Shown here piece after piece: positions 33,051 through 45,192 of a stretch of 64,000 nucleotides of DNA. Positions within the stretch are counted from its first letter, which is position 1. Each line of letters starts with the position of its first letter. The notes under the pieces were generated by a model. It saw nothing but the letters and a program-made list of their open reading frames with translations, was not told where the DNA came from and did no database searches. This DNA is from Laguncularia racemosa (lineage: Eukaryota; Streptophyta; Magnoliopsida; Myrtales; Combretaceae), in assembly GCA_037954665.1 (NCBI GenBank), contig JBBMOL010000225.1, positions 868,001 to 932,000 of the forward strand, written 5' to 3'. The position numbers and the translations under genes were made by a program.

Positions 33051-35114
33051 TACATTTAATTTTTTAAATTGGGGATTGAAAAATTTAATTTAAACCCCAC
33101 ACTTTAAATACCACCTAAGTGCTATTGCCCTAAAACTTGGGCAGGGCTTTTTTCCCATGTGTATTTGCTATTTAAAAAACACAAAGGGCCCCCTTAACCT
33201 CCCTTCATCACAATCAATTAAAAAACCCTATCAACCACTTTTTTTTTAGCAAAAAAAAATTCCATTTTTTTTATTGTAATCATCCCTCTTAAAAATTTAA
33301 GATCAAAACTTTAATCCCAAAAATTTAAAACTAAAAACTTTTTCCTATTATATTAGTTTCTCAACAAAGACTAAATTTTGGGCAAACTCTCGATAACTTC
33401 CCTAATCTTCAAAATTAATAAAAAATAAAAATTTCAAACTTGCTTTTTTATTTTGATCAAGTCCCCCCCTAGTCTTCAAAAAGGGGAAAATTTAAACACA
33501 AGGGGAGTAATCCCTCAATACATGAACCTACAATCACAAGCACATGTTAAAGACATACAAGATTCAATGCATTCATTTGTAGAAAAAAAAAATCAAAAGG
33601 TTATTATTTTTTTTGGGGTCCTTTAAACAATACAAGATTTCTAAAAAACTAAACACACTCAACTAATAAAAGTTTTTTTAAAAATTTATCTAAACTTACA
33701 CTTTTGGGATACTATCATACTGGGCCTAGATACTATGGTGTTGAAAACTCCCAAACCCATGAGTTATCCAAAAATCTATCTTGTTTTTTTCCCTTTGTGC
33801 GACCCCCATTTAGGGACAGCATCACATGCGTTTCTTTAAACATACCCCTTAAGGGATCTACCACCACCAGCCCTTTAAGGGGGGGAGTTTTTGAACCAAA
33901 TAAAACCAATTATTATAAAAGTATTTTAATTTTGGGTTTTGAAAAAACATTACAAAAATTAACTAAAAAATTAAAAGTTTTTGGCATCCCTTGAAGAAAA
34001 CTTTTCCCGGTTTACAAAAAATTAAAAAAAAATGGGTAACCTTAGAAAAAAACTTGTTTTATACAATGAACAAACTTTATCGTTTTGGTTCCCCCAATTT
34101 TGTAATTTCTGGGGTGTTAGTTGATGTTTCCCCCTTCCTTTTTAAATTTTTGTTTAGGGAAAATTTAAAAGGAAAAATGGGAAAAAAGAAAACATTTTGG
34201 AAGTATTACAAAAGTAACAGGGCCATAAAATTGTGCTGGGTTTTTAAAACAAAAATGTGTGCATGGCCATGTACCTTTCATGTTCGGGGCCTTTTGCCCG
34301 CTCAAGTACACCATCGTATACTTAGTATTGTACTTTAACACAAGTAAGTTAAAGGGTTTTTGCCCCAAACCCCATGCCCCAACATGTTTCCCCATTTCCC
34401 CCTTCCATTTTTCACTAGGGAAAAGTACAGGGTCGTGTACTTTTACATTTATAAAACTCTTTAAATTTTTCTATCTAATTTCCCCTTTTCCCCCATTCAA
34501 ACCCTTTCCCATCATTCTCTTTTAACCTTTAATTCATCTTAAAATTGTAAAAAAATTAAAAAATTTGGGAAACTTAAGAAAAGCAACTTACTTGTTTGGG
34601 AATAAATTAATTAACCCCAAGGTTGCCCCAATAAACCCTTACCCCTAAATTAATCCCCAAAATCTTTTTTTAAAAAATTATAACAAAACTTCACCTCAAA
34701 GTAAACATTCCTAACACAAGGGGGTTTGTACCTTTAATTTCAAACCCCAAATTTTAAAAACTTACCCATGGTTTTCACTTTTTTAAGTTTTTCAGTAGGG
34801 ATTTTTTGATTGCCTATTTGATTTTTTTTTCTTTAAAGAAAAATTTCAACTTAGAAAAGAAGAGAATGGGGTTTTGAGGGGGTTTAAAATTGTTTGGGGT
34901 TTGAAAAGTTTAAAATCCCTTTGTAAATTAGCAATATTATCTAATTTCTCCATTAAAAATAAATTTTTTTTTTTTTCTTATTTTTTAGTATTTTTTTTTT
35001 GTTTTTATGAAGTCATGCATTTTGTTGTGGAAGTTGATGGTCGTTTCCCTTCAATAAGTTGCCCCTTTTTTTTTTTTTTCCCTAAAAGGCCTAATCTTAT
35101 AAAAAAATTTTCCC

Positions 35115-35352
35115 CTAATTGTTCAAAATTTTGTTAACCCCAACATCCCCAGGGGCCCCATTTTGATATTTTTCCAACCCCATAAAAAACCCCCTATAAA
35201 ATTGGATTTGGCTTTTTTGTCCTACTATTGCATCTCCCAAAATGAAATCAACCCCGGGGTTTGTGGAAATTTTCACCTTACAAGAAAAAACCTTTTTAGG
35301 AACAAAAATTTTTATCCCAAAAAATTTTGTATTTAAACCCAATTTTTTTTTC
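35115..35352 (-). pseudogene. T reverse transcriptase continuation, corrupted sequence
   Basis: Minus strand has a pattern like N-F-x-D-x-N-x-x-x-P-K-D-x-F-P-L-x-x-(I/V)-D of plant gypsy RT (seen here as IFVPKKVFSCKVKI) directly after the A3 insertion point. Residues are unreliable because the bases are unreliable. Confidence 0.45.
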
Positions 35353-36851
35353 TGATAGGCTGGGAATTTATTTAAGCCAATAGCAGCAAGTGCAGGGTTT
35401 TATAAAGGTAAAAAAGGGTGGAAAAAACAAGGGGTTTGTCGATTCCCGGGGAAAACCAATAGAGTACTAGACCTAGGGTTTTTTCTTATAAAATTTCAGG
35501 GGGTTAAAAAAGGGGTTTTGAAAGGTCTAAGAAAAAAATTTTAATTTAAAAGCAAAAAAGGAGAATTTTAGGAAAAATTCACCCAATTATGAAGGGGAAA
35601 ATTATTTATTCCCCCAAAGTTTCCCGAAAATTTAAATGCTACCATGTTATATTAACAAAGGGGTTTTTAAAAGGTTATTAAAGGGTGATTTTAGAAAACC
35701 CTTTTTTTAGGGAAGTTTAACCTTTAAAATTCAATTATTTCGGTTCCCGTCCCCAAATTTAAAATAAGGAATCAAAATTATTTTCCCATACACCCCCAAA
35801 TGTTTACAAAAAACTAAGGGGGGGCCAAAAATTAAAATTAAACCCCAATCCTTAGTGATTAATTAACAAGAAAACATTGCTTTGGGCCCCTTTTTTAAAA
35901 CTCAAATTAAAAAAAATTTATCCCCAACTCCCGTATTGCCCGCGTCTAATTAAAAATTTTCCTAACAAACCTAATAAAACTCCCATATAAAAAAGGTTTT
36001 CTAAAAAAATTTTTTAATCAAAGACCAAATTAAAAATTGAAATAAAGGGAAATTTGCAATCAGGGAATTTTTTTCCTAAAATTTCCTAATCATATAACAT
36101 GGCTCAATTATCCTTTTAAAAATTCTAAAAAGGTTTCACCCAAATTTTTCCCAAGGGAAAAAGACTTAGAAATTTCCCATGGGATAAAGACATGTTTTAT
36201 GTTTAAGGAGTTTCCGTGCAAAAGAAATCATATTCAATGTTGGATCAAAAAACTTGAATTGCATAAAGAGATAAATTTTCCAAAAATCCCAATTCAAAAA
36301 TAAAAAAAAACCCTTTAAATTAAAAAAGGAACTCCAAAAACCCCCTTCAAAAGGTTTAATCTCCCCCAAGATCAAAAAGTTTTCCCCAAGTTTTAAATTC
36401 TCCACAATTCCCCCTTAAAATAGGTTTAAAACATTTTTAAGATAAAAAAAAATTGACCAAGATCCCCCAAAAATTCTACCTAGGCCCTTTATTAGGGAAA
36501 GGGGAAGGCGAGGAGGGAAATTTAAAAAACCCAAAAACCGGCCCAAGGCCGGCACCCTTTCCCATTTAAGCCGGCCAAAAAGGGGCCGGTGGTGTTGGGG
36601 CATGGGAAAAGCCGGCCCTAAAGGCCGGTGGTTTTAAATTTTTTCCCTTTTCCTTTCCTTAATCTTTTCATGTTTCCCAATTTGTATGCAATCTCTCCAA
36701 ATTGATTAAGCTTAAAAATAAAAAGTCCTCCAAATCTGAAATGAAAAAAAATTTTAATGTTAAAGGTTACCTTTTCCCTTGTGATTTCTTTAAATCAAAA
36801 TGAATATTTGAAAATTGCTTAATAAAATTATGAGTAAATATGCCTTTTTCA
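35353..36851 (-). repeat. Left (3') LTR of A3, corrupted
   Basis: Colinear with 41041-42415 from TGATAGGCTGGGAA to TGCCTTTTTCA, but with inflated runs. It is ~120 bp longer for that reason. Confidence 0.85.
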
Positions 36852-38230
36852 ATTTCCCCCACTTTAAATTTTTTTTGCTTGTCCTCAAAAAAAAATTAAA
36901 ACCCAGAAAAAAATCCATCTGGGAAGTACAAAATTTTTCTTTATCATACAAATTTGGGAACATCTTTTTCATCTCAAATTCTGACTCCTATTTTGTGATG
37001 CCCCCCCACTAAAAAACCAAAATTGGGGGAATATGTGTTTTAGATTTCTATATAAATTTTTAAAACCAACTAATTTAGAAAAAAAAAATTTTAAATTTCC
37101 AAGCTTTTTTAAACCTAAAAATTTTATTTCCAAAAGTATATTTTCGTCCAAAAGGGAAAAAAACCCCCTTTTTAAATTTCCCTGGCAATTGGGAAAAGCA
37201 TAGGTCTTCCCCATCACTTTTTTTAAAAAGGTAAAATTTAAAATTTAAAAGCTTTAGGGGTTTTTAAAATTTCCTTTTCCTAGATTTTCCCTTTTTATTA
37301 AAAGTCCAATGTAATTATTGATGAGCATTCACAAAAAAACCTATTTTTTTTTTTTTTTCTAAAAAAAAGTTCGTGTATTGAACTTTTGTTCCCCCCCCCC
37401 CTTATCGTTTATGGGGGTTTCACTATTCGGAAACACTGGGTTCATAAACTCAAGTGACCGGTTTTAAAGGGCCCCCATGGGAATTTCCCCCCTCACTCTA
37501 GTTTTAAAAGTTTGGTTTTTTTTTACTTTTAAAACCCCAAATTCCCTGAGTCATTGGAGAAAACCCAAATTTTTTTCATTTAAATGCTAGACAAAAAATT
37601 AAGACTTTTTTTAAAAGGGTCAAAAGTGAGGAGTTTCCCTTCCTTTTTAAATTGATGTTGAAAAACTTTAAAAGAAACTTTCAAGAAGATTTACTAGCTA
37701 GAAAAGAATCACAACAAGGTGGTAGGCATAATAAGAGATATTATTTTTAATAAATCATAAACAGATGCAAAAGGCTTTTTTTTTTTTTTGGTATAATCTC
37801 TAGATTTCATCAAAATTTTTGAAAAAATTAGCCTAAAAATTGTCAGATAACTCAGGGACAAATACAGTTCAAGATAATGGAAGAGTATGATCATCAAAGC
37901 ACAGAACAAGCAATACTCATCTCAACTTTAATAACCTACATTCCCTTCCCCCACTTAAGAATAGACAATGTCCACACTGTCTCACATTAATGCAAATAAT
38001 AAAATAGGAAGGAAATAAGACAAAAGGAACTGGTACTCCCCTGGTATAACATGTAGAAGCCATATTTAAATCCCATCAAAGTTGAACTTGGAGAGATTGG
38101 TCTTTGTGAACATTCACCTTGCATTTTCCTAAAAACAATTAAAAGAAAACCAACGAAACACAATAAAGTACACGTCAATATAGGCTGCCTCCCATAGAGC
38201 GCTTGTTTTATAGTCATCAGCCTGACTATC
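36852..38230 (-). other. A3 polypurine tract and 3' non-coding region
   Basis: On the minus strand AAAGTGGGGGAAAT (about 36852-36866) abuts the LTR as PPT. The rest is non-coding; 36852-37640 is poor sequence and 37641-38230 is clean. CCCACTTAAGAATAGACAATG near 37950 matches the Athila region near 1992, and GGCTGCCTCCCATAGAGCGC near 38182 matches 4223. Confidence 0.7.
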
Positions 38231-38839
38231 AGGGTTTGTCATCTCAGCTTAAATCAAGGAGTTTAAACAATTCCTCCAACACCATCGTCTTCAGATTAGG
38301 ATTCCAAGCTTCCTTCCATGGTATGGTGCCCTTCTTTTCAGCTTCCACCAAGGTTTTGTAGGTGGATATCAACAAACTTACCTGCTAGATGTCTGCCCTT
38401 GAACACCCAGGATTTCCCTATGTTCATCCAACTGGCCTTGAATTTGCTGCTGCAATTCTTTGTCATAGGCACTGGATTAATGTGAGGCCATGGATTTCTT
38501 GAATTCAGACACTCATAATCAAACAATTGATTAGAAAAGACATTAGGTTCAAGTGTCTACATGGGCATTAGTGTCGGCACTGGTGGCTTCTCATAGTGGT
38601 CCGTCTTCTCGAAAGCAACAACATTTTCAGTCTGGGGTACTTGCTCACAGCCTTTGTTTTCTTGCTCATCTCATCCCCCCATCATCTATCTCATTCAAGA
38701 CAGCTTCAAGAGTGGTTTGCCCTACATCTTCCTCCACATCCTTGTTAGTAATTTCACCCTCAGCAGAAATGTCAGAATACATTGCTTTCTCATTAGACAA
38801 AAACATAGTATCATACAAAATCAAATGTTACTTGGTCAT
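38231..38839 (-). pseudogene. Unrecognised A3 coding remnant
   Basis: Stop-rich on all frames. The longest minus-strand piece (38526-38338) has NPVPMTKNCSSKFKAS and SWVFKGRHLAGKF, which I do not recognise. It lies between protease and the 3' region, where RT to integrase should be, so it marks a large replacement or deletion. Confidence 0.4.
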
Positions 38840-39413
38840 CTAGTACTCGAAGGGTGAGCTTACCTTGTCCAACATCAATTAGAGCTTGACCTATGGCTGG
38901 GAATGGTCTACCTAGAATGAGTGGAATGTCCTCATCTTCTTCCAATCCAGTATGACAAAGTCACTAGAAATATAAATTTATCGACCTTGACTAAGACATC
39001 CTCCACTGTACCCTTGGAAAACCTTGAGCTTTATTAGCTAGTATACAGTGATTGGTCTCCTCTTGCACTTTTGTGGCTTTATTCCAAGCTTGTAAAAACT
39101 GAAAGTGGCATTAAATTAATACTTGCACCAGAATCAATCAAAACATTCTCAAAATCAATATTACCAATGGTGCAAGGGATACTAAAACTTCCTTGATCTT
39201 TCAGCTTTCTAGGTAGCTGAGCAGATTTCTTCTCTATGACAAAATGAACTCTCACCAAGAAGCATTACTTTTCAACACTCTCCATGGATCTTTTGTTAGA
39301 GAGCAGCTCTTTCATGAATTTAGCATAGGATGGAATTTGCTTCAAGGCCTCTAAGAGAGGTATATTGATTTGAAGCCCCTTAAATATGTCACAAAACCTG
39401 GCAAACTGGGCTT
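38840..39413 (-). pseudogene. A3 protease, broken
   Basis: Minus strand: FENVLIDSGASINLMPLSVF (active site DSG, about 39150-39090), KGTVEDVLVKVDKFIF and further on LIDVGQGKLTL, matching the order in the Athila protease (DLGASINLMP, VIEDVLVKVETFIF, IIDVAEGRLVL). Several frameshifts and stops. Confidence 0.82.
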
Positions 39414-40822
39414 CTAACTCCCTCTGCTTGAGTCTTCCTGGGAAGGGGATAGGTGGAAATAAGGTTGCAACACTGGTGCTTTGGATGTGAGTTCCTCCTC
39501 CTTCTGCTTACCTTTCTCTGGATCTTTCTCTTGAATTTTTACCTGCCTTTCAGCTTTCTTCACCTCCTTACCACTCCTTAGCATGATGGCATTAACATAA
39601 TGGGTGTTCTCCTCAGTTTTGCTAAGCAAAGACCCTGAGGGTCTAGTACTTAGCTGCTGTGCAATTTGACCGAGCTGACCCTCCAAGTTTCTGATAGAAG
39701 CTTGTTGGTTTTGTAGGAGGGTGTCAGTCTTTTGCATGTAGCTCCTCATGAGCTCTTCCATCTAAGTGGGTTTGCTATTGAGAATAGGCATTCTGAGTAG
39801 AGTCTTGTTCGGGAAATCCAGGGGGCGAGTTAAGTGCTTGATTCTCATTCCTCCATGAGAAGTTTGGATGATTGTGCCACCCAGGATTGTATGTATTCGA
39901 ATATGGTCCTTAAGTACCTCTTTGGAGGTTGCCTACAAAGTTTACATTCTCTCCACTAGATGGAGCTGACGACTTTCTAGCCATGCACTCACTAGCTAAG
40001 TGAGGTCCTGAGCAAATTTCACAACTAGAAGATGGATTAGGATTAAAAGAATTTAAAGAGGCGAGTCTACTTACCTGAGTGGTGAGGGCAGCTATCTAAG
40101 CAATCAACTGAGCCATACTTACATTGTCATTCACTGAAGCCACTCTTGTACCCTTCTCTCATTTGCCAATTGTGTGCACTAGAGGCCATCTCTTCTATCA
40201 ATGCACTGGCCTCTAAGTAAGTTTTTCCCATTAGTGCACCCCCAGCTGCAGCATCCACAAGAGACCTCAATGTCTCATCCAGACTCAAGTAAAAGATCTC
40301 AATAAGGAGATTGTCTGGTAAACCATGATGTGGGCATTTTCTAGTTGCTTCCTTGAATCTTCCCATGCCTCATAAAGTGATTCACCACTAAACTTTGTAA
40401 AGTTAGTGATGTCACTTCTTAGTTTGGCGGTCCCTAGCTGGTGGGAAGAATCTCCTCAAGAACTTGGTTGATAGGTCTTCTTAGGTAGTGACAGATCCCT
40501 GGGGCAATGAATAAAACCAAGCTCTAGCTTTATCCTTCAATGAGAAAGGGAAAAGTTGTAGTCTTATGGCATAATCAGTGACACCATTCTGCTTAACAGT
40601 GTTAGTGTATTGAAGGAACCCAGCAAGACGATCATTAGGGCTCTCATTTGAATACCCTCCAAACTGACTCGATTGCACCATCTAAATGAGTGCCGATTTA
40701 AGCTCAAAATTGTTGGCTTGTATAGCTGGCCTAACAATGGGCGGTTCCTGAATCTTAGGAACAAAGAAATCTCTAAGTGCTTGCTGAACACCCTGAATCT
40801 GGCGATTATCCTCATTCGCCAT
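39414..40822 (-). pseudogene. A3 gag, broken
   Basis: Starts MANEDNRQIQGVQQAL at 40822, TAG after ELKSALI (CAG to TAG at 40682), then KQNGVTDYAIRLQLFPFSLKDKARAWFYSLPQG, a degraded middle, DAAAGGALMGKTYLEA and a CX2C-type region (about 40030). 39761-39414 has MQKTDTLLQNQQASIRNLEGQLGQ and AIMLRSGKEV at the gag/pol junction. Similar to Athila copy 1 gag in order and motifs. Confidence 0.87.
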
Positions 40823-41017
40823 CTCTTCTACTTATTCTCTATGCATGTTGTCTCTTCTAATCAGATGTAGAGTACACTCAATCTCAATATCGAATGGTAG
40901 GAGATCAGCACTCCTACTCCTACGCATGTAACACCTGCAAAGAGACCAAAAGCCAAGAAAAACGTAAAATTGCACCTAGACTACCAACAGAACTACGAAA
41001 TCTAATATCTAGTAGTT

Positions 41018-41033
41018 CCCTGACAACGGCGCC
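41018..41033 (-). other. PBS of A3, tRNA-Asp type
   Basis: Minus strand TGGCGCCGTTGTCAGG, 7 bases inside the right LTR. Confidence 0.82.
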
Positions 41034-41040
41034 AAAAACT

Positions 41041-42415
41041 TGATACGCTCAGAATGTATATAAGCGCAATAGCAGCAAGTGCACTGGTGTATCAAGTAAT
41101 AAAGTGGTGAAAAGTAAGGTTGTCGATCCCTCGAGGAACCAATAGAGTACTAGACCTATGGTAATTCTTATCAATATCTAGGTGATTAAAAAGGGGTTTT
41201 GAAATGTCTAAGCTAAAAATTTAACTTAAAGCAAACAAGGAGAATTTTATGAAGAATCTATCAATTATGAACGAGGAAAATTAGAATTCACCCTAGATTC
41301 GTTAATCAAACTGCTACCATGTTATATCAACTAGTGGTTATAAGGTTATTCAAGTGAGTTTAGAAAATCCTTTTTAGGGAAGTTAACCATAAATCAATTA
41401 GTCGGCTTCCGCGTCTCCAATTAACCAAAGAATCAAAATTATGTTCATACACCTCCCGATGCTACAAACAACTAATGCCCTAAATCAATTAACCCTAATC
41501 CCTTAGTGATTAATTAACAAGAAACATTACATTGCACCCTCCATAAACTCTAATTAAACTAATTATCGCAACTCCCGTATTGACAATCAATCTAATTAAG
41601 AATTCCTAGCAAATCCTAAGCAACTCCCGTATCGAAAGGATTTCTAACAATTATAATCAAAGGACCAATTATAATTGAAATCAAAGGAATTGCAATCATG
41701 AATAATCCTAATAATTCCTAATCATATAACATGGCTACAATTATCCTTTTAACATTCTAGGGTTTCATCAATTTCCAAGGAAAGACTTAGCAATTCATGG
41801 AGATAAAGACATGATTATGATTCAATGAGATTCGTGCAAAAGAAATCATATTCAATAGTTGGATCAAATACTTGAATTGCATATAAGAGATAAAGTTCAG
41901 AAATCACCAATTCAAAATACAAATAAAACCTTAATAGTAAGGAACTCCACAAATCCTTCACAAAGGATGATAATCTCCGCCAAGATCACAAAGTTTTCTC
42001 CAAGATTTGATCTCCACAATTGTCCCTTAAAATAAGGTTAAAACTACTTTAAGAACAAGAAAATTGACCAAAGATCCCCCACAAATCGACCTAGGACCTA
42101 TATATATGCAAGGGGAGGCGAGGAGATGCAATTAAAACAAGACCGGCTCATGGCCGGCCAAAGGCCGGCAACCTTCATTTAAGCCGGCCATAAAGGCCGG
42201 CGGCTTTGATTTTTCCGTTGCCATCCTTCAATCTTTTCATGCTTCAATTTGTATGCAATCTCTCTAAATTGATTAAGCTTTGAACTCAAAGTCCTCTAAC
42301 ATCTGAAATGTAAAAATAAACATGATTAAGTACCATTTCCTTGTGATTTCTCTAAAATCAATAATGAATACTTGCAAATTGCTTAATGAATTATGAGTAA
42401 AATATGCCTTTATCA
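41041..42415 (-). repeat. Right (5') LTR of A3
   Basis: 1375 bp, TGATACGCTCAG...GCCTTTATCA, clean sequence. Contains GGCCGGC clusters (42145-42205) and a minus-strand TATATATA near 42101. Confidence 0.92.
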
Positions 42416-43560
42416 CTTTCTCATTAGCACAATATTAGCCAACCTTGTCGAGGGCTCAATTGACTTGATAAAGCCAACATGAAGCAACTTTTTAATCTCT
42501 TCATTTATTTGGATCTCAATTTTGTGGTAAAAGGTTCACTATCCTATTTCTCTCGCTTGACCTAATTATAATGTTCAACCTATACACCACTAAACTAAGG
42601 TCCATTCCTGGCATTTCATTGTATGTCCATGCAAACACATCTCTACATTACCTTAGTAATTCTATTAGGTGGACCATAATCTCTTGCATGACTCTTGCTA
42701 ATGAAGATGGGTCACAAAGACTCCCTCAGTTCTACCAAGCTTCATTCTTCAATTTCCTTAACTTAAGGATAGATGATCTTGCATCCTTATAGGGGCAGGT
42801 TGGGCTTCTTATATCAGTCTGGGATAAGAAAAAAAAGATAAACAAGCTTCTTTGAATCCATCTTGTTTAGATCCCACAACTTTCATAAGTAACAAACCCT
42901 TCGCCCATCAACCTTAACAAAACTTTCCACCTTATTGATTTTTAACCTCCTTTTCTTAACCCATGAGAGTCAAACGTTCTCTTCTTTCTTTGCTACTTCT
43001 CTTAGGTTTCTTCCCATGTGGGAACTGGTATGCTACATGGTTTTGCAATAGTTGTCTCCTCCACTTTAGCATACTCATTGATGAATGTAGTCTTAGTAAA
43101 GTATTACTTATTGCGCTCGAAAGGATTCTTTGTGATATGACATGGGTACTTTAATCACATGAAGTCATGTAGAGCCTTGGATAGGTCCCAAGTCCATTTT
43201 AATGCATCTTACCATGTTTGTAGATAAATTAGTGAAGCTATTAACCACAGTAAATTGTTTCATTAGTCGTCAATTGACAATTTTCACTACTTTGAATGTA
43301 GACATTAGCATTATATTTGCTGAAAAGGCATTAAACATGAACATCCGCTTAATTAGGTGACCATTAAGCACACTATCTAGATTTAGAGGATGATTATGGT
43401 TAGGATTCTGTGAACACATGTCTGCATTTGTAACAAGTATTGCATTCTCATGTTTGTTTGCCATTCTTCATACAGGTTACACCAAGTTACACTTTCCATA
43501 TTGTCTTTCAAAGATCTAAATGAGTGTAGTCATGTCTGTGAGCTATACATCTTCATTAAA
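42416..43560 (-). pseudogene. T protease and RT start, broken
   Basis: Minus strand from about 43270 down: DLGPIQGSTRLHVIKV-like protease end; then, in scattered frames, the RT entry FAWTYNEMPGMDLSLVV, EIQINEEIKKLLHVGFIK and LANIVLMRK, cut at 42416 by A3. Many stops and indels. Assignment is by eye. Confidence 0.6.
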
Positions 43561-44420
43561 TCCTAGCAAATCAAAGAATTTTCTAAAGTTGGTAGTCATT
43601 GTTAGGGCGGGTAGCTATAGGTAGGCATGTGCTTTGGTCATTCTCAATTTAAATCACCTACTATTCATGCACCTTAGTTTACAATACACCTCCTCCTTCA
43701 ATTTTAAGCTTGTCACTAAGTGCATTAGCAATACCTCACTGATTGTTAGTATAGGAAGTAGATTGTTGTAGACGTCATTATTTTTTATGATAAATTCTCC
43801 ATTACGAATCCTCTCATTGAAAATCTTCTTTAAGGTTTAACACTCTTTTGTGAGGTGACCCATAGTCCTATGATATCTATAGAATTTAAGATCATTCTTT
43901 TTGTTTTGAGTATGCAAATGGTCTAACCTCAGAAGTTTGATGTTTCCATGCCATAGCCATCGATGGAGTATGACATTTACATTTCCTATTGGGCACAAAA
44001 ATGAAAGAGTTGGAGTAAGACCCCTTGATATGTCATTTCTTAGATTTTGTTATCAACATAAGTTAAGTTAATAAATGTTGCAAATTTCCCAATTCTCCTA
44101 TTTTCTCCTCATTGCCTTACAACAAAGTTTTTAGTTCATCTTGCAATCTCAATGGGTGTAAAGAAAGAACTTAAGTTGAGATTTCCTAAGTGAATTGCAT
44201 ACTTATTGAACATCCCAAGATATAGATCATCACTAGTTCTTTCTCATCACATGCATCCTAGATATCTAAGGTGTGCTCTCTAAAGTGCTTTATATAATCT
44301 ATTAGGTCCTCTTTTAGGTTTTGTCCTATCTTTCTTATATCAGTTATTGTAACCCTCTCCTAAGTGGAGAAGAATTTTTTGCACATAGTCCCCATGAATC
44401 TATAGACCCTAAAGGGAGAT
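43561..44420 (-). pseudogene. T gag C-terminus, broken
   Basis: Minus strand KFYRYHRTMGHLTKEC then TLKKIFNERIRNGEF (about 43900-43790), a degenerate zinc-knuckle segment typical of Tat/Retand gag, with a stop after the last Cys. The rest (43910-44420) is stop-rich and weakly gag-like. Confidence 0.55.
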
Positions 44421-44802
44421 TAACATAACATATATGCCTCCTAAACTCAATGTAATCTGCAAATTGTACTCCTCCAATTCAGAATTACACAATGGAAATC
44501 AAAACAACAAGCTACACAACCTCCTTCACACCAAAACTAGTCACGGTAAGAAAAGGCAATTTTTTTTTTTTTTAATTTCACAAAATGTTGAATTAACAAA
44601 ACTTCTATTCTTCTTCCTTTCCATGAAAATAATTAGTCTCAAGAAGCTACAACAATCCCTCCAATCCAACTTCAACAAGCAACAAATTAGATTCTCAATC
44701 AAGACAATTTTGCAACTCAAATCCACAACACACAATTTCGATTCAAAAATGAAGAACCCTAATCACGAAATTAACCAACACTAATCCCTTCTCTCAACTT
44801 GT
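44421..44802 (-). other. Leader remnant of minus-strand M-family element (M2)
   Basis: CA-rich on the plus strand, like leaders of Q and K, and directly inside a PBS. Its left junction with T is not resolved. ORFs here are not supported. Confidence 0.5.
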
Positions 44803-45192
44803 GCTCTGATACCAAAATATGATGTGCCTAATTCCAAGATTAAGCACATGCGAAACCAATTTGAAAGACAATTAAACAATGTCAATCAAACTAGTCTCAA
44901 TCATATGAGCAATGGCGTCAAATCCTCAAAGTTTATGACCGATTCTTAAATTAAGATGTGAATCAATAATGAATCCAAGTATGATGATGCTCTGATTCCA
45001 AAAAGATGATGTGCTCAAATCCAAGATTAAGCACATATAAAAACCAATTTGAAAGACAAACAAACAATGTCAATCAAACTAGTCTCAATCTTATGAACAA
45101 AGGTGTCAATTTCCAATTAATGTAACCAATTCTTCAATTAGGATGTAATAAATCTTAGATCCAAATATGATATAGCTCTGATACCAAAAAGA
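44803..45192 (-). repeat. 186-bp tandem repeat carrying PBS and LTR end (M2)
   Basis: PBS-like GCTCTGATACCA occurs at 44803, 44989 (GATTCCA variant) and 45175, exactly 186 bp apart, each followed by (A)TGATGTGC(C/T)... and about 150 bp of the same sequence. The LTR end and PBS are thus repeated two extra times. Confidence 0.85.

Larger units (their letters stand above)
33051..37640. other. Homopolymer-inflated, low-quality sequence block
   Basis: About 4.6 kb in which single bases are often replaced by their neighbour and runs of A, T, C and G are lengthened. Where a good copy exists (35353-36851 versus 41041-42415) the two align end to end, but the block has these changes every few bases. 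Such decay is not expected from mutation and looks like poor consensus. It covers unassigned sequence (33051-35114), part of T's RT and the left LTR of A3. No ORF here should be trusted. Confidence 0.8.
35353..42415 (-). mobile_element. Element A3, Athila/Tat-like, gag-protease only
   Basis: Minus-strand order: right LTR 41041-42415, PBS, gag, protease, an unrecognised remnant, 3' non-coding region, PPT and left LTR 35353-36851. RT, RNase H and integrase are absent. Gag has an LRSGKEV motif like Athila copy 1, and protease has DSGASINLMP. The left LTR and part of the 3' region are in the poor-quality block. Confidence 0.88.
35115..44420 (-). mobile_element. Element T, Tat-like Ty3/gypsy, interrupted by A3
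   Basis: Right part 42416-44420 has gag end, protease and RT start on the minus strand; RT appears to resume at 35352 after A3 in poor sequence. LTRs are not identified. Probable TSD CTTTC (42416-42420) versus TTTTC (35348-35352, in the poor block). The Tat assignment rests on FAWTYNEMPGMD-like and VDLGPIQ-like motifs, by eye. Confidence 0.6.

Noticed and set aside
33704..34525. Several open frames of 88-116 codons in 33.7-34.5 kb
   Set aside because: They lie in the homopolymer-inflated block, have low-complexity residues (Phe/Lys/Pro) and no domain motif.
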